Positions 10,012-18,846 of a stretch of 64,000 nt of DNA are shown here, piece by piece. The stretch comes from Gemelliphila asaccharolytica (GTDB lineage: Bacteria > Bacillota > Bacilli > Staphylococcales > Gemellaceae): the NCBI RefSeq assembly GCF_001553005.1, contig NZ_KQ959861.1, positions 1-64,000 of the forward strand. The letters run 5' to 3'. Below the pieces are notes generated by a model. That model made no database searches and had not been told where the DNA came from. It worked only from the letters and a program-made list of their open reading frames with translations. How positions within the stretch are numbered: position 1 is the first letter of the stretch; every line of letters starts with the position of its first letter. The position numbers and the translations under genes are program-made.

Positions 10012-10644
10012 ATGAATGATATAAAAGAGATTAATATAATGTTAGGTGGTGAAACACCTGAGTTTGAAAATATAAGAAATAAAAAAAACTGGATAGCTGT
10101 CGATTCGGGATTAGAATATTTAATTGAAAACAAAATAAATCCAATATTAGTTTGTGGGGATTTTGATTCTTTTAAAAAATCTAGGATAAATTACGATTAT
10201 GAGTTTATAAAAAAAGATAATCAAGATATGACAGATGCAGAGTTTTGTCTAAATATAATAATAAGAAAATTTTTAAATTTGAAAAAAATAAATATTTATG
10301 GTGCAACAGGTAGAAGACTAGATCATTTTTTAGCTAATATATTATTAATATCAAATGATTTATATAGAGGTATAGATATATCTATTGTAGATAATTATAA
10401 TATAATCAAATTTTCTGAAGAAGGTAAAAATATAATAAAATATAACAAATATTATAAATATATATCTTTTGTTCCCTTTTTTGACGATACAATTGTTAGT
10501 ATATACAACGCAAAATATAATGCTAATTTATTAAAATTGACAAAAAATAGAGCTAATGCAACTAGTAATGAATTTATTGAAAAAAAAGATATAATATTAG
10601 AAACTAATAATAGGTGTTTAATAATATATTCAAAAGATAATTAA
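10012..10644 (+). CDS. thiN: Thiamine pyrophosphokinase
   Basis: Converts thiamine to thiamine diphosphate using ATP. The 210-aa protein shows AVDSGLEYLIENKINP, VCGDFDSF, the acidic DMTDAEFCL segment and GATGRRLDHFLANI, all family landmarks. Length is normal. No thiamine riboswitch is visible. It ends the rsgA-rpe-thiN run, nine bases before the TauE/SafE gene. Confidence 0.92.
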   Translation: MNDIKEINIMLGGETPEFENIRNKKNWIAVDSGLEYLIENKINPILVCGDFDSFKKSRINYDYEFIKKDNQDMTDAEFCLNIIIRKFLNLKKINIYGATGRRLDHFLANILLISNDLYRGIDISIVDNYNIIKFSEEGKNIIKYNKYYKYISFVPFFDDTIVSIYNAKYNANLLKLTKNRANATSNEFIEKKDIILETNNRCLIIYSKDN

Positions 10645-10653
10645 GGAGAAAAA

Positions 10654-11505
10654 ATGGAAACTGTTTTTTATTTATTGATTTGGTCTTTATTGGCTGGTTT
10701 TATAGGATCTTTAATAGGTTTAGGGGGAGGAATAATATTAACACCTATATTAACCATTATTTTTAACGTTGATATAAAATATGCAATTGGTTCAAGTATA
10801 ATAGCAGTTATAGCAACAAGTAGTGGGTCGGCAATATCGTACATTAAAGAAGGTATTGCTAATATAAAATTAGGCTTATTTTTAGAAATTTTTACTACTC
10901 TTGGAGGAATAATAGGAGCACTTTTATCGGGTATTTTTTCATCTAGAATTTTATATTTGTTTTTTTCTATTATATTACTAAACTCGTTTTATGGAATGTT
11001 AAAAAAATCGGGACTGATAAGAAAAAAAAGTTTAGTTATTCAAGATATAGTAGAGGATAAATATGAAGAAAAATATAAATTTTCTACGTCATATTACGAT
11101 AAGGCAGAAAATAGAGTTATACCTTATAAGGTAACTAATGTAAAAAAAGGCTCAATTGTAATGCTAGCTGCAGGGTTAGCAAGTGGTTTGCTTGGCATAG
11201 GAAGCGGAGCATTTAAGGTAATAGCACTTGATGATTATATGAAACTACCATTAAAAGTAAGTACAGCAACAAGTAATTTTATGATGGGAGTTACAGCATG
11301 TTCTAGTGCATTAATTTATTTTTTTACTGGAATGGTTAATCCTTTAATAGCAGGACCAGTAGCAATTGGAACTCTTTTAGGATCTAGAATAGGTTCTATA
11401 GTTATGCAGAATATAAGTTCTTTTTATATAAGAATAATATTTTTACCAGTATTATTTATTACTATTATTAATATGTTATTAAAGGGATTGGGTGTGTTAT
11501 CATGA
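10654..11505 (+). CDS. TSUP (TauE/SafE) family membrane transporter
   Basis: A 283-aa integral membrane protein of the sulfite exporter TauE/SafE family, with glycine-rich segments (GSLIGLGGGIILTPIL near residue 18 and AAGLASGLLGIGSGAFKV near 173) that mark the two pseudo-symmetrical halves and about 7-8 hydrophobic segments. Family members export sulfite, sulfoacetate or other small organic anions; the substrate here cannot be read from sequence. It overlaps the next small membrane gene by four bases, a pairing often seen in Firmicutes. Confidence 0.85.
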   Translation: METVFYLLIWSLLAGFIGSLIGLGGGIILTPILTIIFNVDIKYAIGSSIIAVIATSSGSAISYIKEGIANIKLGLFLEIFTTLGGIIGALLSGIFSSRILYLFFSIILLNSFYGMLKKSGLIRKKSLVIQDIVEDKYEEKYKFSTSYYDKAENRVIPYKVTNVKKGSIVMLAAGLASGLLGIGSGAFKVIALDDYMKLPLKVSTATSNFMMGVTACSSALIYFFTGMVNPLIAGPVAIGTLLGSRIGSIVMQNISSFYIRIIFLPVLFITIINMLLKGLGVLS

Positions 11506-11852
11506 AGGATGTTCGAAAAAAAATTTCTAATATTTTAACTTTTGGTATATTTTCAAGTTCTATAGTTATTTTACTTGGTATTATTTTGGCGATATTTGGC
11601 AATTCAGAGTATAATTTAAATAAATTCTATTTTTTTGATTTTAAGAAATTGAAATTAGAAAATTTTTTAGAATATGAAAATTTAATGATGATAGGAATAT
11701 TTATTTTAATACTCACTCCTATTATAAGAGTAATAGGGATGGGAATAGAATATGCAATCATTAAAGACTATAAATATATGAGAATATCTTTAATAATAGT
11801 TTTTATATTAGTTATAAGTTTAGTAATAGGATTACAAGGTAAACACCGATAA
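11502..11852 (+). CDS. DUF1634 family membrane protein
   Basis: A 116-aa protein with three hydrophobic segments (residues about 12-34, 60-78 and 92-112) and the DUF1634 hallmark GIFILILTPIIRVIGMGIEY. DUF1634 proteins are typically encoded next to TSUP transporters, as here (ATGA overlap), so it is probably an accessory subunit. No biochemical function is established to my knowledge. Confidence 0.75.
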   Translation: MKDVRKKISNILTFGIFSSSIVILLGIILAIFGNSEYNLNKFYFFDFKKLKLENFLEYENLMMIGIFILILTPIIRVIGMGIEYAIIKDYKYMRISLIIVFILVISLVIGLQGKHR

Positions 11853-11889
11853 AAGTGACGTTTTTGTGAACTTTTATTGGTGTTTTTTT
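11841..11889 (+). terminator. Intrinsic terminator after the TSUP/DUF1634 genes
   Basis: AAACACCGATAAAAGT (11841-11856) pairs with ACTTTTATTGGTGTTT (11869-11884), with a T run to 11889. It overlaps the DUF1634 stop region and separates this operon from cydABDC. Confidence 0.9.
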
Positions 11890-11990
11890 AACAATTACAA
11901 TGTTATAAAACATATCAGTTTAAATAGAAAATATGTTATATTAAAATATAAATGTAACAAAGTAACAATAGTTTTAAAGGAGGAATTATA

Positions 11991-13370
11991 GTGGATTTAT
12001 TATTACTTTCAAGATTACAATTTGCTGCAACAACAGTATTTCACTTTTTCTTTGTTCCAATAACTATAGGAATGGTGTTTTTAATTGCAGTATATGAAAC
12101 TTTGTATGTCCGAAGTGGAGATGAACATTATAAGAGAATTACTAAATTCTTTGGACATTTATTTTTAATTAATTTTGCAGTAGGGGTAGTAACTGGTATA
12201 TTACAGGAATTTCAATTTGGAATGAACTGGTCAGAATATTCTTCATTTGTAGGAGATGTATTTGGTCCTTCGCTAGCAATAGAAGCCTTATTAGCCTTTT
12301 ATTTGGAATCAACTTTTATAGGTATTTGGATATTCTCATGGGAAAAAATCAATAAAAAATTGCATCTTATGTGCATATGGTTAGTGTCTATTGGAACCAT
12401 ACTATCAGCATTTTGGATTTTATCTGCCAATTCATTTATGCAACATCCTGTCGGATTTAAAATAGTAGAAAATAACGTAATAGGTAAAAAAGCAGAAATG
12501 GAAAACTTTTTAGAAATTATTACAAATAGTTATCTATGGCATCAATTTCCGCATGTAATATTTACATCACTAGCTACGGGTGCTTTTGTAATTTCAGGAG
12601 TTTCAGCATGGAAAATTTTAAGAAAACATGAAATAAAACTATTTCATAAAGCATTTAAAGTTTCTATAGTTGCTGCATTAATAGGATCATTGGGTCTTTT
12701 GTTAACTGGACATTCTCAAATGCAATATCTTGTAAGAGAGTATCCTATGAAAGTAGCTGCAGCGGAAGCTTTGTATGAAAACACTGATAATCCAGCACCT
12801 TTTACTGTTTTAGCATCAATAAATGAAAAACAACAACAGACAAAACCTTTAGTTGAAGTTCCGGGATTATTAAGTTTTTTAGCTTTTGATAAATTTGATG
12901 GTTCTTTAAAAGGAATGAAGGAATTACAAAAAGAAATGGATGATAAATATTATCCTGTTATTGGAGAACATTTAAATTATATACCAGAAGTGACATTAAT
13001 TTTTTACGTTTTTAGAGCTATGTCAGGTGCAGGAGGAATTATGTTTATAATTTCATTATTAGGCACTATATTTGCATTTAAAAAAGTAGAAACAAAAAAA
13101 AGATGGTTATTGCATTTAATGCCTTGGATGATACTTGTTGTAGAAGTTGCAGCAGCATCTGGTTGGATTTATGCAGAAATGGGAAGACAGCCATTTTTAA
13201 TATTTGGTATTATGCCAACTAGTTCTGGTGTATCACCAATACCAGCAAGTTCAGTATTGTTCTCATTAATTGTATTTTGCTTTTTATATACAATTTTAGG
13301 AATAGCTCAATTTGTTTTATTTAGATATACAATGAATAAAAAAGAAACAACAATAGGGGAGGTAAATTAA
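11991..13370 (+). CDS. cydA: Cytochrome bd ubiquinol/menaquinol oxidase subunit I
   Basis: Large subunit of the bd-type terminal oxidase, which oxidises quinol and reduces oxygen to water at the cell membrane. The 459-aa protein has the N-terminal LSRLQFAATTVFHFFFVPIT with the heme b595 His, multiple membrane segments, and GRQP in the AEMGRQPF motif. The quinol (Q) loop is of the short Firmicute type. The GTG start is chosen because AAGGAGG lies just upstream. It leads the cydA-cydB-cydD-cydC operon, which supplies both the oxidase and its assembly transporter. Confidence 0.97.
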   Translation: MDLLLLSRLQFAATTVFHFFFVPITIGMVFLIAVYETLYVRSGDEHYKRITKFFGHLFLINFAVGVVTGILQEFQFGMNWSEYSSFVGDVFGPSLAIEALLAFYLESTFIGIWIFSWEKINKKLHLMCIWLVSIGTILSAFWILSANSFMQHPVGFKIVENNVIGKKAEMENFLEIITNSYLWHQFPHVIFTSLATGAFVISGVSAWKILRKHEIKLFHKAFKVSIVAALIGSLGLLLTGHSQMQYLVREYPMKVAAAEALYENTDNPAPFTVLASINEKQQQTKPLVEVPGLLSFLAFDKFDGSLKGMKELQKEMDDKYYPVIGEHLNYIPEVTLIFYVFRAMSGAGGIMFIISLLGTIFAFKKVETKKRWLLHLMPWMILVVEVAAASGWIYAEMGRQPFLIFGIMPTSSGVSPIPASSVLFSLIVFCFLYTILGIAQFVLFRYTMNKKETTIGEVN

Positions 13371-13371
13371 T

Positions 13372-14400
13372 ATGAATTTATCAATTGTGTTACCTAATGT
13401 TTGGTTCCTTCTAATAACTATTCTATTTACAGGTTTTTTTATATTAGAAGGATATGACTTTGGAGTTGGAGTTCTATCACATATTTTAGGACGAAATGAC
13501 ACTGAAAAAAGAACGTATTTTAATACTATTGGTCCTTTTTGGGATGCGAATGAAGTTTGGTTACTTACAGGGGGAGGAGCTATGTTTGCTGCTTTTCCAA
13601 TCTGGTATGGGAAATTATTTAGTGGCTATTACATAGCGTTTGTTTTAATGTTAATAGCACTAATTTTAAGAGGTATATCATTTGAATTTAGAGGAAAATT
13701 AGGTAATAATAGAAAATGGATAAAATTTTGTGATTTTTCTATGTTAATAGGAAGTGCACTTCCACCAATATTATGGGGAGTTGCAGTAGCTAATTTTATG
13801 ACAGGTTCAAGACTTGACGAAAACAAATCATTACTTGATGGATTTCTAGGATTGTTATCTCCTTTTTCAGTGTTAGGAGGAGTCATGATGTTTCTTTTGA
13901 TGATGGTTCATGGAGCACAATTTTTAACACTGAAAACTGATGGAGATTTAAGAAAAGCAGCACAAAAGATTTCTGTTTTACTATTCCCTTTAGCCGCAGT
14001 AATAACGTTAATTTTTGCAGTATGGGCTTTATTCAAAACTGATATTTTTATAAATAATTATTATATTGGACTAATTTTGGCAGTCATAGCAGTAATATTC
14101 TTTATATTATCATTTATATTAAATTTAATTCATAAAGATTTGCTTGCATTCTTATCTACATCGGCTACATTAGGATTTTTAACATTAAGTGTTTTTGTAG
14201 GATTATTTCCTAGAGCTATTATTAATAGTGCAGATGTAACAAAATCATTATTAATATATGATGCGGCAAGTGGAACATATACACTTACACTTATGACTAT
14301 AGTAGCTTGTGTCATGCTGCCATTTGTACTTGGATATCAAGTTTGGTCTTATATAGTTTTTAGAAAAAGATTAAAAAAAGAGGATAAATTGGAGTATTAA
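13372..14400 (+). CDS. cydB: Cytochrome bd oxidase subunit II
   Basis: Second structural subunit, 342 aa, with about eight membrane segments. The N-terminal VWFLLITILFTGFFILEGYD followed by FGVG, then FWDANEVWLLTGGGAMFAAFP, are highly conserved CydB segments. It begins one base after the cydA stop, with GGGGAGG inside the end of cydA. CydA and CydB together carry hemes b558, b595 and d. Confidence 0.97.
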   Translation: MNLSIVLPNVWFLLITILFTGFFILEGYDFGVGVLSHILGRNDTEKRTYFNTIGPFWDANEVWLLTGGGAMFAAFPIWYGKLFSGYYIAFVLMLIALILRGISFEFRGKLGNNRKWIKFCDFSMLIGSALPPILWGVAVANFMTGSRLDENKSLLDGFLGLLSPFSVLGGVMMFLLMMVHGAQFLTLKTDGDLRKAAQKISVLLFPLAAVITLIFAVWALFKTDIFINNYYIGLILAVIAVIFFILSFILNLIHKDLLAFLSTSATLGFLTLSVFVGLFPRAIINSADVTKSLLIYDAASGTYTLTLMTIVACVMLPFVLGYQVWSYIVFRKRLKKEDKLEY

Positions 14401-14403
14401 TAT

Positions 14404-16119
14404 ATGAAAACTACAAGGAAGAACAAGAAATGTAAACTTCCAATTAAAAAAAGTTTGATTATTTTATTAATATTATTATCATTTTTAGAAGCAGCCTGTA
14501 TAATAATGCAGGCTGCTTTTTTAGCTAAATCTATAGTATCTTTATTTTACAATGATTATAATATTTTTAAATATTCAGTATTTTTCTTTTTTGGATATTT
14601 ATTAAGAACATTATTTTTACATTTAGAACAGTATTTTACTGAATTAGAGGCAATATCTTTAGAAAAAAGATTAAGAAAAAAATTAATTAAAAAATATATT
14701 TCAAATGGTGCTGATTTTACATTGAAAGAAGGAACAGGTAAATTGGTTACTCTTGCGATTGAGGGAATAGGGCAAATTAAATCCTTTTATGAATTAAGTG
14801 TATCAAAAAAAATGAGAACAGTAATAATACCTATTATGATTGTAATATACATTTTTTATACTGATAAAACTTCTGCATTACTTATATCATCATTCATTCC
14901 AGTAATAGTTATATTCATGATTTTATTAGGGATAACAGCTAAAGAAATGGCTAATAGACAATATAAAAAATATAGAATTTTATCTAATAATTTTATAGAC
15001 ACTATAAGAGGAATAGAAACGTTAAAATTTTTAGGTATTTCTAAGCAATATTTACCAATAATGGAAAAGAAAAATGCAGAATATAGAAAAAGTACGATGA
15101 ATACTTTAAAATATGCTTTTTTAAATAGTTTTGCTTTAGATATTCTTACTACTTTAGCTATAGCATTTTTAGCTGTTAGACTAGGGATTTTGTTGTTATC
15201 GGGAGATACTAATTTATTGCCGTCATTGACAGTGCTTTTAATAGCACCTGAATTTTTCTTGCCAATGAAACAAGCTGCAACTGATTATCACGCTTCGTTA
15301 AATGGTCAAGTAGCCTATGAAGAGGTATTAGACATTTTAAATAAACAAACACATGATGAAGGGACATATACCAGAGTTTTAGAGTTTAATAACATAGAAT
15401 TTAAAGATGTCTGTTACAAAAAAGATGATACTTATATTTTGTCTAACATTAATTTTAGACTAAGAAAAGGAGATAGAATTTGTTTTGTGGGGCATAGTGG
15501 TTCAGGGAAAACCTCATTAATATCTCTGATTACAGGATTTTCTAATCAAACATCAGGAAAAATAATTTTGAATGATAAAGAAATAGATTTGAAAAATTCT
15601 AATTGGATAAATAATGTTTCATATATATCTCAGTTTCCATACATATTTCCGGATACAATAAAAAATAATATATTATATTATACTGATAGAAAAATCTCAT
15701 CAAAAGAATTAGAAGAAGTATGTGATATGGTAGGGTTATTACCGTTGATATCTACCTTGGAAAGAGGATTTGATACTAAAATAGGTGAAGGAGGAATAGA
15801 GCTTAGTGGAGGAGAATCACAAAGAATAGCCATAGCAAGAGCTTTAATATCTAAAAGAGATGTAGTAATATTAGACGAACCTACTAGTCACTTAGATATA
15901 GAAACTGAATATGAGATAAAGAAAAAATTATTACATTTATTCAAAGGAAAAACCGTTATAATAGCAACACATAGATTACATTGGTTAAATGATATGGATT
16001 ACATACTACATTTAGAAAATGGGAAAATAAAAGATTTAGATAGTTTAAAAAATTATAAATATACTTCAAAATATTTAGATTTAAAAGAGAGTTTAATTGG
16101 AGGCAATTATATTGGATAA
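14404..16119 (+). CDS. cydD: Thiol reductant ABC exporter, CydD-like subunit
   Basis: One half of the heterodimeric ABC transporter needed to assemble cytochrome bd; in E. coli CydDC exports glutathione/cysteine and binds heme. The 571-aa protein has an N-terminal six-helix membrane domain and a C-terminal ATPase: Walker A GHSGSGKTSL (about 362), signature ELSGGESQRIAIARAL and Walker B VVILDEPTSHLD. The segment EGTGKLVTLAIEGIGQIKSF resembles CydD more than CydC. In Bacillus naming this first gene is called cydC, so symbols may differ. It overlaps the next gene by eight bases. Confidence 0.9.
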   Translation: MKTTRKNKKCKLPIKKSLIILLILLSFLEAACIIMQAAFLAKSIVSLFYNDYNIFKYSVFFFFGYLLRTLFLHLEQYFTELEAISLEKRLRKKLIKKYISNGADFTLKEGTGKLVTLAIEGIGQIKSFYELSVSKKMRTVIIPIMIVIYIFYTDKTSALLISSFIPVIVIFMILLGITAKEMANRQYKKYRILSNNFIDTIRGIETLKFLGISKQYLPIMEKKNAEYRKSTMNTLKYAFLNSFALDILTTLAIAFLAVRLGILLLSGDTNLLPSLTVLLIAPEFFLPMKQAATDYHASLNGQVAYEEVLDILNKQTHDEGTYTRVLEFNNIEFKDVCYKKDDTYILSNINFRLRKGDRICFVGHSGSGKTSLISLITGFSNQTSGKIILNDKEIDLKNSNWINNVSYISQFPYIFPDTIKNNILYYTDRKISSKELEEVCDMVGLLPLISTLERGFDTKIGEGGIELSGGESQRIAIARALISKRDVVILDEPTSHLDIETEYEIKKKLLHLFKGKTVIIATHRLHWLNDMDYILHLENGKIKDLDSLKNYKYTSKYLDLKESLIGGNYIG

Positions 16120-17845
16120 TATACATATAGTAAGAAATGAATTAAAATCAAACTATAAACAAATAACTTTAATTATACTATTGGGCTTGACTTCAGTCAT
16201 TTCAGGAGCTGCTTTAATGTATGTTTCTGGTTTTTTAATAAGTAAATCTTCACTAAAAATTGGAAATATTTTAATGTTACAAGTACCTACAGTTCTTACA
16301 AGAACATTTTCATTAGGACAGTCTGTATTTTCATATTTACAAAGATTGGTTAGTCATGATTTAGTATTAAAAATAATAGAAAAAATGAGATCAAAGACAT
16401 ATTCAATTTTAGAACCTATGGCATTAAAACTTAAAAAAGAGTATAAGTCTGGAGATTTATTGAGTTTAATTTCAGATGACATTGAGTATTTACAAAATAT
16501 ATATTTAAAAAGTATATTTCCAAGTATTATTTCTTTGATATTATATGTTATTTTTATTACGATGATATCAGAATATGATGTAAATTATGCTATTTTGTCT
16601 ATGTTATATGGATTATTTATCATATTTATAGTGCCATTTTTATCTTTAGTTATAACAAAAAAACACTTAAAAGTAATGAAAGTTTCTAAAAATAAATTAT
16701 ATAAAGAAATAACTAGTGCTATTTTTGGTATAACTGATCTTATTTCTGCAAACAGGGTGGAAAATTTTATTGAGAAATACACAGAAAAAGAAAAATTATT
16801 ATTAAGAAAAGAGCATAAGATAAAAATTTTAATTCATTTAAGAGAAAACATTATAAATTTCTTTGCAGCATTAACAGCGATATCTATTGTATATTTTTGC
16901 AAAAAAATGACTATTAATAATAATATAGAAAATGTATATATAGCCTCATTTTGTATGATAGTACTGTCTATTTTAACAGTTGTTTCATTAACAGGGGACG
17001 CTATATCACATATTCCAATATATCAAGAGTCAATTAATAGGGTGAAAAATTTTTACAAAAATGAAGGGAAAAATAAAAATAAATTTATTTTTGAAAATAA
17101 GGAATATGAACGAATAATAGAAGTTAAAAATCTTTCATTTAAATATGACGATAAAAAAATAATAAAAAATATTTCATTTTCTGTAAAAAAAGGTGAAAAG
17201 GTTGCTATTATAGGAAAAAGTGGAGCTGGTAAATCAACTATAATGAAATTATTAACTGGAACATATGCAGACTATACAGGTAAAATAAAAATTTTTGGTA
17301 ATAACCCTAATGAAAGTATGTTAGGAAATAAGATATCTATGTTAAATCAAAAACCATATTTGTTTGATATGACAATAAAAGAAAATATAGCACTTTCTAT
17401 TATAAATAAAAATATAAACAATAATAATAAAATTAATAAAAAAATAAATGATTCTTTAGAAAAAGCACATATAAAGAAATTAATCGATAGGTTATCTGAT
17501 GGGATAGATACAACTGTCTATGAAACAGGTGCAAGATTTTCTGGAGGAGAAAGGCAACGATTAGCTTTTGCTAGAACTATAGTACAAAATAATGAATTAT
17601 TATTTCTTGATGAACCTACAGTAGGATTAGATCCAAAAACAGAACATGAGTTGATTAAAACAATATTTGAAAATTCAAGAGATAAGACAATATTATGGAT
17701 AACTCATCATCTAAATTTGGTAGAATCAATGGATAAAGTTATTTTTATAAATGATGGTGAAATAGAAATGATTGGAAATCATTATGAATTATACAAAAAT
17801 AATGATAAATATAAAAAATTATATGATTTAAATGAAGGCTTTTAA
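16112..17845 (+). CDS. cydC: Thiol reductant ABC exporter, CydC-like subunit
   Basis: Partner of the preceding half-transporter. The TTG at 16112 is chosen because GGAGG lies 8 bases upstream; a more upstream TTG would lie inside that site. The 577-aa protein has a membrane domain with CydC-like text (SGAALMYVSGFLISKSS, YLQRLVSHDLVLKIIEKMR) and an ATPase domain with Walker A GKSGAGKSTI, signature RFSGGERQRLAFARTI and Walker B LLFLDEPTVGLD. It ends the cyd operon at a terminator. Confidence 0.9.
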   Translation: MDNIHIVRNELKSNYKQITLIILLGLTSVISGAALMYVSGFLISKSSLKIGNILMLQVPTVLTRTFSLGQSVFSYLQRLVSHDLVLKIIEKMRSKTYSILEPMALKLKKEYKSGDLLSLISDDIEYLQNIYLKSIFPSIISLILYVIFITMISEYDVNYAILSMLYGLFIIFIVPFLSLVITKKHLKVMKVSKNKLYKEITSAIFGITDLISANRVENFIEKYTEKEKLLLRKEHKIKILIHLRENIINFFAALTAISIVYFCKKMTINNNIENVYIASFCMIVLSILTVVSLTGDAISHIPIYQESINRVKNFYKNEGKNKNKFIFENKEYERIIEVKNLSFKYDDKKIIKNISFSVKKGEKVAIIGKSGAGKSTIMKLLTGTYADYTGKIKIFGNNPNESMLGNKISMLNQKPYLFDMTIKENIALSIINKNINNNNKINKKINDSLEKAHIKKLIDRLSDGIDTTVYETGARFSGGERQRLAFARTIVQNNELLFLDEPTVGLDPKTEHELIKTIFENSRDKTILWITHHLNLVESMDKVIFINDGEIEMIGNHYELYKNNDKYKKLYDLNEGF

Positions 17846-17876
17846 AAAAGAGAATGTGTAAAAATTCTCTTTTTTT
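17844..17876 (+). terminator. Intrinsic terminator of the cyd operon
   Basis: AAAAAAGAGAAT (17845-17854 region) pairs with ATTCTCTTTTTT (17864-17876) around a seven- to nine-base loop, ending in a T run. It lies directly after the cydC stop. Confidence 0.85.
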
Positions 17877-17918
17877 ATGCTATACTAATGTTAAAGTTAA
17901 TGAAATATGAGGTTAATT

Positions 17919-18695
17919 ATGAGAGTAGTTCTTTTTTGTAGATATGATGGCACTAAATATTTTGGATTTCAAATTCAGCCTAATGTTATAACTGTACAAG
18001 AAGTAATTGAAAATAGTTTAAAAAGAATACATAAAGGAAAAAGTATTAGAATTCAAATGAGTGGGAGAACTGACAGTGGTGTTCATGCCTATATACAGCT
18101 AATACATTTTGATACAGAACTGAATATTAACGAAAAAAGTTGGGTAAATTCAGTTAATGCATATTTACCAAAAGATGTGAGAATAATAGCTTCAAAAATT
18201 GTAAATGATAATTTTCATGTTAGATATAGTAGTATTAGCAAAACATATGAATATAAATTATGCATTTCTAAAATATTAGATCCTTTTATGGTGAATTACG
18301 TTGGGCATTTTCCGTATAAATTTGATTACGATAAAGCCAAAGAATGCTTAGAATTATTTATAGGAAAGCATGATTTCACTTCTTTTTGTTCCAAAAATAG
18401 TTCTGTTGAAAATAAGATTAGGACAATAACTGATTTTAATATTAATAGGGATGGAGATATAATAACTTTTGAAATTACAGGAGATGGATTTTTATATAAT
18501 ATGGTTAGAATAATTATTGGAACTATAATAAATGTTGCTAATAGTCGCTATTCTAAAGACTATATAAAAGAAATATTTAAAAATAAAAATAGAATGTATG
18601 CAGGTAAAAGAGCTAGTGGAAGTGGGTTGTATCTAAAAAAAGTATTATTTAACAATGATGAAATAAATAATATTGTAGAATCCTTAATTAAATAA
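17919..18695 (+). CDS. truA: tRNA pseudouridine(38-40) synthase
   Basis: Makes pseudouridine at positions 38-40 in the anticodon arm of many tRNAs. The 258-aa protein has the N-terminal CRYDGTKYFGFQIQP, the catalytic Asp in MSGRTDSGVHAY, YEYKLCISKILDPF and a C-terminal GDGFLYNMVRIIIGTI. The start at 17919 is preferred to an ATG 12 bases upstream because that ATG lies in the ATGAGGT ribosome site. It stands alone, not in the usual ribosomal-protein cluster (rplQ-ecf-truA) of Bacilli. Confidence 0.94.
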   Translation: MRVVLFCRYDGTKYFGFQIQPNVITVQEVIENSLKRIHKGKSIRIQMSGRTDSGVHAYIQLIHFDTELNINEKSWVNSVNAYLPKDVRIIASKIVNDNFHVRYSSISKTYEYKLCISKILDPFMVNYVGHFPYKFDYDKAKECLELFIGKHDFTSFCSKNSSVENKIRTITDFNINRDGDIITFEITGDGFLYNMVRIIIGTIINVANSRYSKDYIKEIFKNKNRMYAGKRASGSGLYLKKVLFNNDEINNIVESLIK

Positions 18696-18799
18696 TATTT
18701 TAATTTTATTTTAGATACATTATTTTATAATGTTTTCATAATATTTTTAAAAAATTTATGAGATAAAAAATAAAATTTATTTATTTTTTAAAATAAAAA

Positions 18800-18808
18800 T
18801 GTTATAAT
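18800..18808 (+). promoter_or_regulatory. Extended -10 promoter element for ezrA
   Basis: TGTTATAAT (18800-18808) is a perfect extended -10. No convincing -35 lies at the right distance, as is often true for extended -10 promoters. Transcription would start about 30 bases before the ezrA start. Confidence 0.5.
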
Positions 18809-18846
18809 ATTGTTGTAGTATACAAAATTAAATGTGGAGGAAAATA

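Noticed and set aside
11851..11880. Rex operator before cydA
   Set aside because: Only a half-like TTTGTGAAC is present and it lies in the loop of the preceding terminator; the matching inverted half is missing.
11898..11914. Imperfect inverted repeat ATGTT-ATAA-AACAT upstream of cydA as a regulator site
   Set aside because: Five-base arms made only of common AT-rich words are expected by chance in this sequence; no known regulator consensus fits.
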